DNA of 64,000 nucleotides from Deltaproteobacteria bacterium. Its GTDB lineage: Bacteria > Myxococcota > UBA727 > VGSZ01. Below the pieces are notes generated by a model that saw only the letters and a program-made list of their open reading frames with translations, was not told the origin of the DNA and made no database searches. Position numbers and translations under genes: made by a program. The stretch's first letter is position 1; each line of letters begins with the position of its first letter. Shown here one piece after another: positions 62,730 to 64,000 of the stretch. The stretch lies in contig JADZDP010000094.1 of the NCBI GenBank assembly GCA_020850995.1, positions 51,833 through 115,832 of the forward strand, written 5' to 3'.

Positions 62730-63011
62730 ATGACCTCTACCTTGATCAACGTGCGTCTCGAAGCTGAGGATGCCCAGCGCGTGAAGGCACTTCGCGGCGC
62801 TGGTGTGCAGCTGTCGAGCCTGGTGCGAGATGCGATCCGGTCGGAATACGAGAAGCGCCTGAGCCCGAAGGGCAAGAGGAAGCCTTCAGCTGTGCTCGCT
62901 GAGATCCTCGCTGCGCTCCCGGATGACGATGAGGGAACGACCCGCATCGAGACAACCGATCGGCACGCCGTCAAGAGGCACATCGCCTCGAAGCTGCGAA
63001 GCCGCTCGTGA
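62730..63011 (+). CDS. Ribbon-helix-helix antitoxin (VapB-like)
   Basis: A 93-residue protein. The N-terminal strand and two helices (STLINVRLEAEDAQRVKAL...LSSLVRDAIRSEYEKRL) form a ribbon-helix-helix dimer that should bind the palindrome directly upstream. The C-terminal tail (DDDEGTTRIETTDRH) is the expected toxin-neutralising part. The TGA overlaps the GTG of the PIN gene. The frame is open upstream, but promoter placement fixes the ATG at 62730. Confidence 0.72.
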   Translation: MTSTLINVRLEAEDAQRVKALRGAGVQLSSLVRDAIRSEYEKRLSPKGKRKPSAVLAEILAALPDDDEGTTRIETTDRHAVKRHIASKLRSRS

Positions 63012-63421
63012 TCCTCCTCGACACGACGCCGCTCGTGGCCCTTTGTGACGAGAGAGATGCACTTCATGAGCGCGCGAAGACCGATCTCGATCGCCTCGAA
63101 CGGCAGACCCTCGGCACGTGTGCGTCGGTCTTGACCGAAGCGTGCTTCCTCTTGGAGAGCGTGACCAAGCGGGAACGTCTCTCCCGGCTTCTCTCCGCCT
63201 TCGCGGTCCGACCCATCGTGATCGACGCCGACGCTTCCGCATGGCCGCGGATCTTCGCCTGGTTGTCGCGTTATCGGGAGCACGAGCCCGACTGGGCTGA
63301 CGCCGTGCTGGTCGTTGCTGCGAGCATCGATCGACGTGCGAAGGTCTGGACCTATGACAAGGAATTCCGCACGACCTGGCGCCGGGAAGACGGTTCGAAG
63401 GTACCGCTCGCCGTCAAATAG
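63008..63421 (+). CDS. PIN-domain ribonuclease toxin (VapC-like)
   Basis: A 137-residue PIN-domain protein. Catalytic acids fit the family: Asp5 (ILLDTTPLVAL), Glu44 (LTEACFL), Asp95/Asp98 (EPDWADAVL) and a final Asp at 117 (TYDKEF). Such toxins cut tRNA or rRNA when free of the antitoxin. GTG start within a GTGA overlap ensures coupling. It ends 14 bases before cassette repeat 7. Confidence 0.84.
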   Translation: MILLDTTPLVALCDERDALHERAKTDLDRLERQTLGTCASVLTEACFLLESVTKRERLSRLLSAFAVRPIVIDADASAWPRIFAWLSRYREHEPDWADAVLVVAASIDRRAKVWTYDKEFRTTWRREDGSKVPLAVK

Positions 63422-63435
63422 GCGCGCGGAGCCCA

Positions 63436-63471
63436 GTCCAATAATCCTCCACCCGGGCGCACGTTTCGGAC
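63436..63471 (+). repeat. attC-like cassette repeat 7, internally deleted
   Basis: Only 36 bp: GTCCAATAATCC...CACCCGGGCGCA followed directly by CGTTTCGGAC. The outer ends can still pair (GTCC with GGAC), but the right L arm is gone. It follows the PIN-toxin stop by 14 bases, in register with the other repeats. Confidence 0.5.
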
Positions 63472-63473
63472 AG

Positions 63474-63842
63474 CTACGGCGCTGAGGCCGCCAGCGCTCG
63501 AACGCGCGTGATGACAGCGTCGACGCCCCAGTCCCGCGCCTGGGCGTCCACGTACGCCCAATCGATGCCGGCGATGCGCACCAGGCCGAGCAAGTCGATC
63601 TGGTCTTTCGGGCGGTTGGCGATCGCTTTGAACACGATGAGGTCTTCCGGCGTGGCCACGCGAACGCCAGCATGATCGTTCGCGCGCGTGATTGCTGATC
63701 GTTGAAGGCCGGTCTTTGCGGTCTGCAACTCGAGGATCGTTCCGTCGTCATCGGCAAAGCGGATGAGGTCGGGTCCCGAAGGCTGTGCAGCTCCATGCTC
63801 GCGCTCGACGCGAAAACCCGCGGCAAGCAGCGCCGAGCGCAC
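63474..63842 (-). CDS. Hypothetical protein, possible nucleotidyltransferase-like, N-terminus uncertain
   Basis: At least 122 residues from GTG 63842. The segment GVRVATPEDLIVFKAIANRPKDQIDLLGL is typical of small nucleotidyltransferase-like/AbiEii-type proteins (P-E-D-L-I-x-x-K-x-x-A-x-R-x-K-D-x-x-D-L). Similar-looking sequence continues upstream without an ATG (RALTIAADAAALQRV) to a TGA, so the real start may lie before a frameshift at about 63900 or at a rare codon. It is read toward repeat 7. Confidence 0.45.
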   Translation of the reverse strand: MRSALLAAGFRVEREHGAAQPSGPDLIRFADDDGTILELQTAKTGLQRSAITRANDHAGVRVATPEDLIVFKAIANRPKDQIDLLGLVRIAGIDWAYVDAQARDWGVDAVITRVRALAASAP

Positions 63843-64000
63843 GCGTTGAAGCGCGGCAGCATCGGCGGCAATGGTAAGGGCCCGCGAACGGACAACTCAA
63901 TCGTCCTCGCGAGCGATCCATCGTCGCTGGCGGCGTCGCGTCCTCGGTCCGTGGCGACGGCCACGGCCCTGCGGGGCTCCTTGCCATCGACGCGCCTCGC

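Noticed and set aside
50749..63471. CRISPR array
   Set aside because: Repeats are kilobases apart, long and palindromic, with genes between them; no spacers of uniform size and no cas genes.

Overview
The window is high-GC DNA (I estimate mid-60s percent G+C) from a Gram-negative bacterium. A membrane-anchored diheme NarC in front of narGHJI, a receiver/GAF/BTAD fusion regulator and an abundance of accessory defence genes suggest a myxobacterium-like (Myxococcota / former Deltaproteobacteria) host; this is inference from gene content only.

Region 1 (1-8643) is exopolysaccharide or capsule synthesis and export: the end of a membrane protein, a GT4 glycosyltransferase, a divergent Wza-like/Wzz-like export pair, a WecA-type initiating transferase and a Wzi-like outer-membrane protein. 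Region 2 (8774-24982) is nitrate respiration. It holds moaA for the molybdenum cofactor, a regulator with a cysteine-rich GAF domain, and a minus-strand operon narC-narG-narH-narJ-narI-hemerythrin-narK1-narK2. Upstream of that lie a small lipoprotein cytochrome c and an outer-membrane protein behind a Fur-like box.

Region 3 (25155-50716) is an integrated element. It begins exactly at a tRNA-Arg(TCG) gene, whose 3' end is overlapped by the C-terminus of a serine recombinase. It carries plasmid/ICE-type genes (replication-relaxation-like proteins, a sigma-like factor, ParB, a dyad-rich non-coding segment) and a complete IS5-type insertion sequence. Then comes a defence island: HNH and Mrr-like nucleases divergent from Vsr and a cytosine methyltransferase, followed by a single-strand run of a DruH-like protein, a 2057-residue DruE-like helicase/DUF1998 protein, a PD-(D/E)XK nuclease, two unknown proteins, a Ser/Thr kinase and a TIM-barrel-like protein. 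The last five are tightly coupled to the Druantia-like pair and may form an extended, undescribed version of that system.

Region 4 (50717-64000) looks like a gene-cassette array without an integrase. Seven imperfect-palindrome repeats in the same orientation (four complete at 87-88 bp, three degenerate) follow gene ends and separate unrelated modules: two near-identical DUF4258/MqsA-like toxin-antitoxin pairs, a glycosyltransferase/TetR module, a hydrolase/oxidoreductase/TetR module, an acyltransferase, a convergent HigA/HigB pair with a TPR protein, a ribbon-helix-helix/PIN pair, and a final unknown gene. The repeats have attC architecture (R boxes, unpaired spacer, L boxes with extrahelical bases on the left arm) but non-canonical R-box sequence, and their arms resemble the tRNA-Arg 3' end. 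All four toxin-antitoxin modules carry a promoter whose -10 box ends six bases before the start codon, with a palindrome overlapping it, which predicts leaderless, self-repressed mRNAs. This array and the extended Druantia-like operon are the two strongest candidates for new biology.
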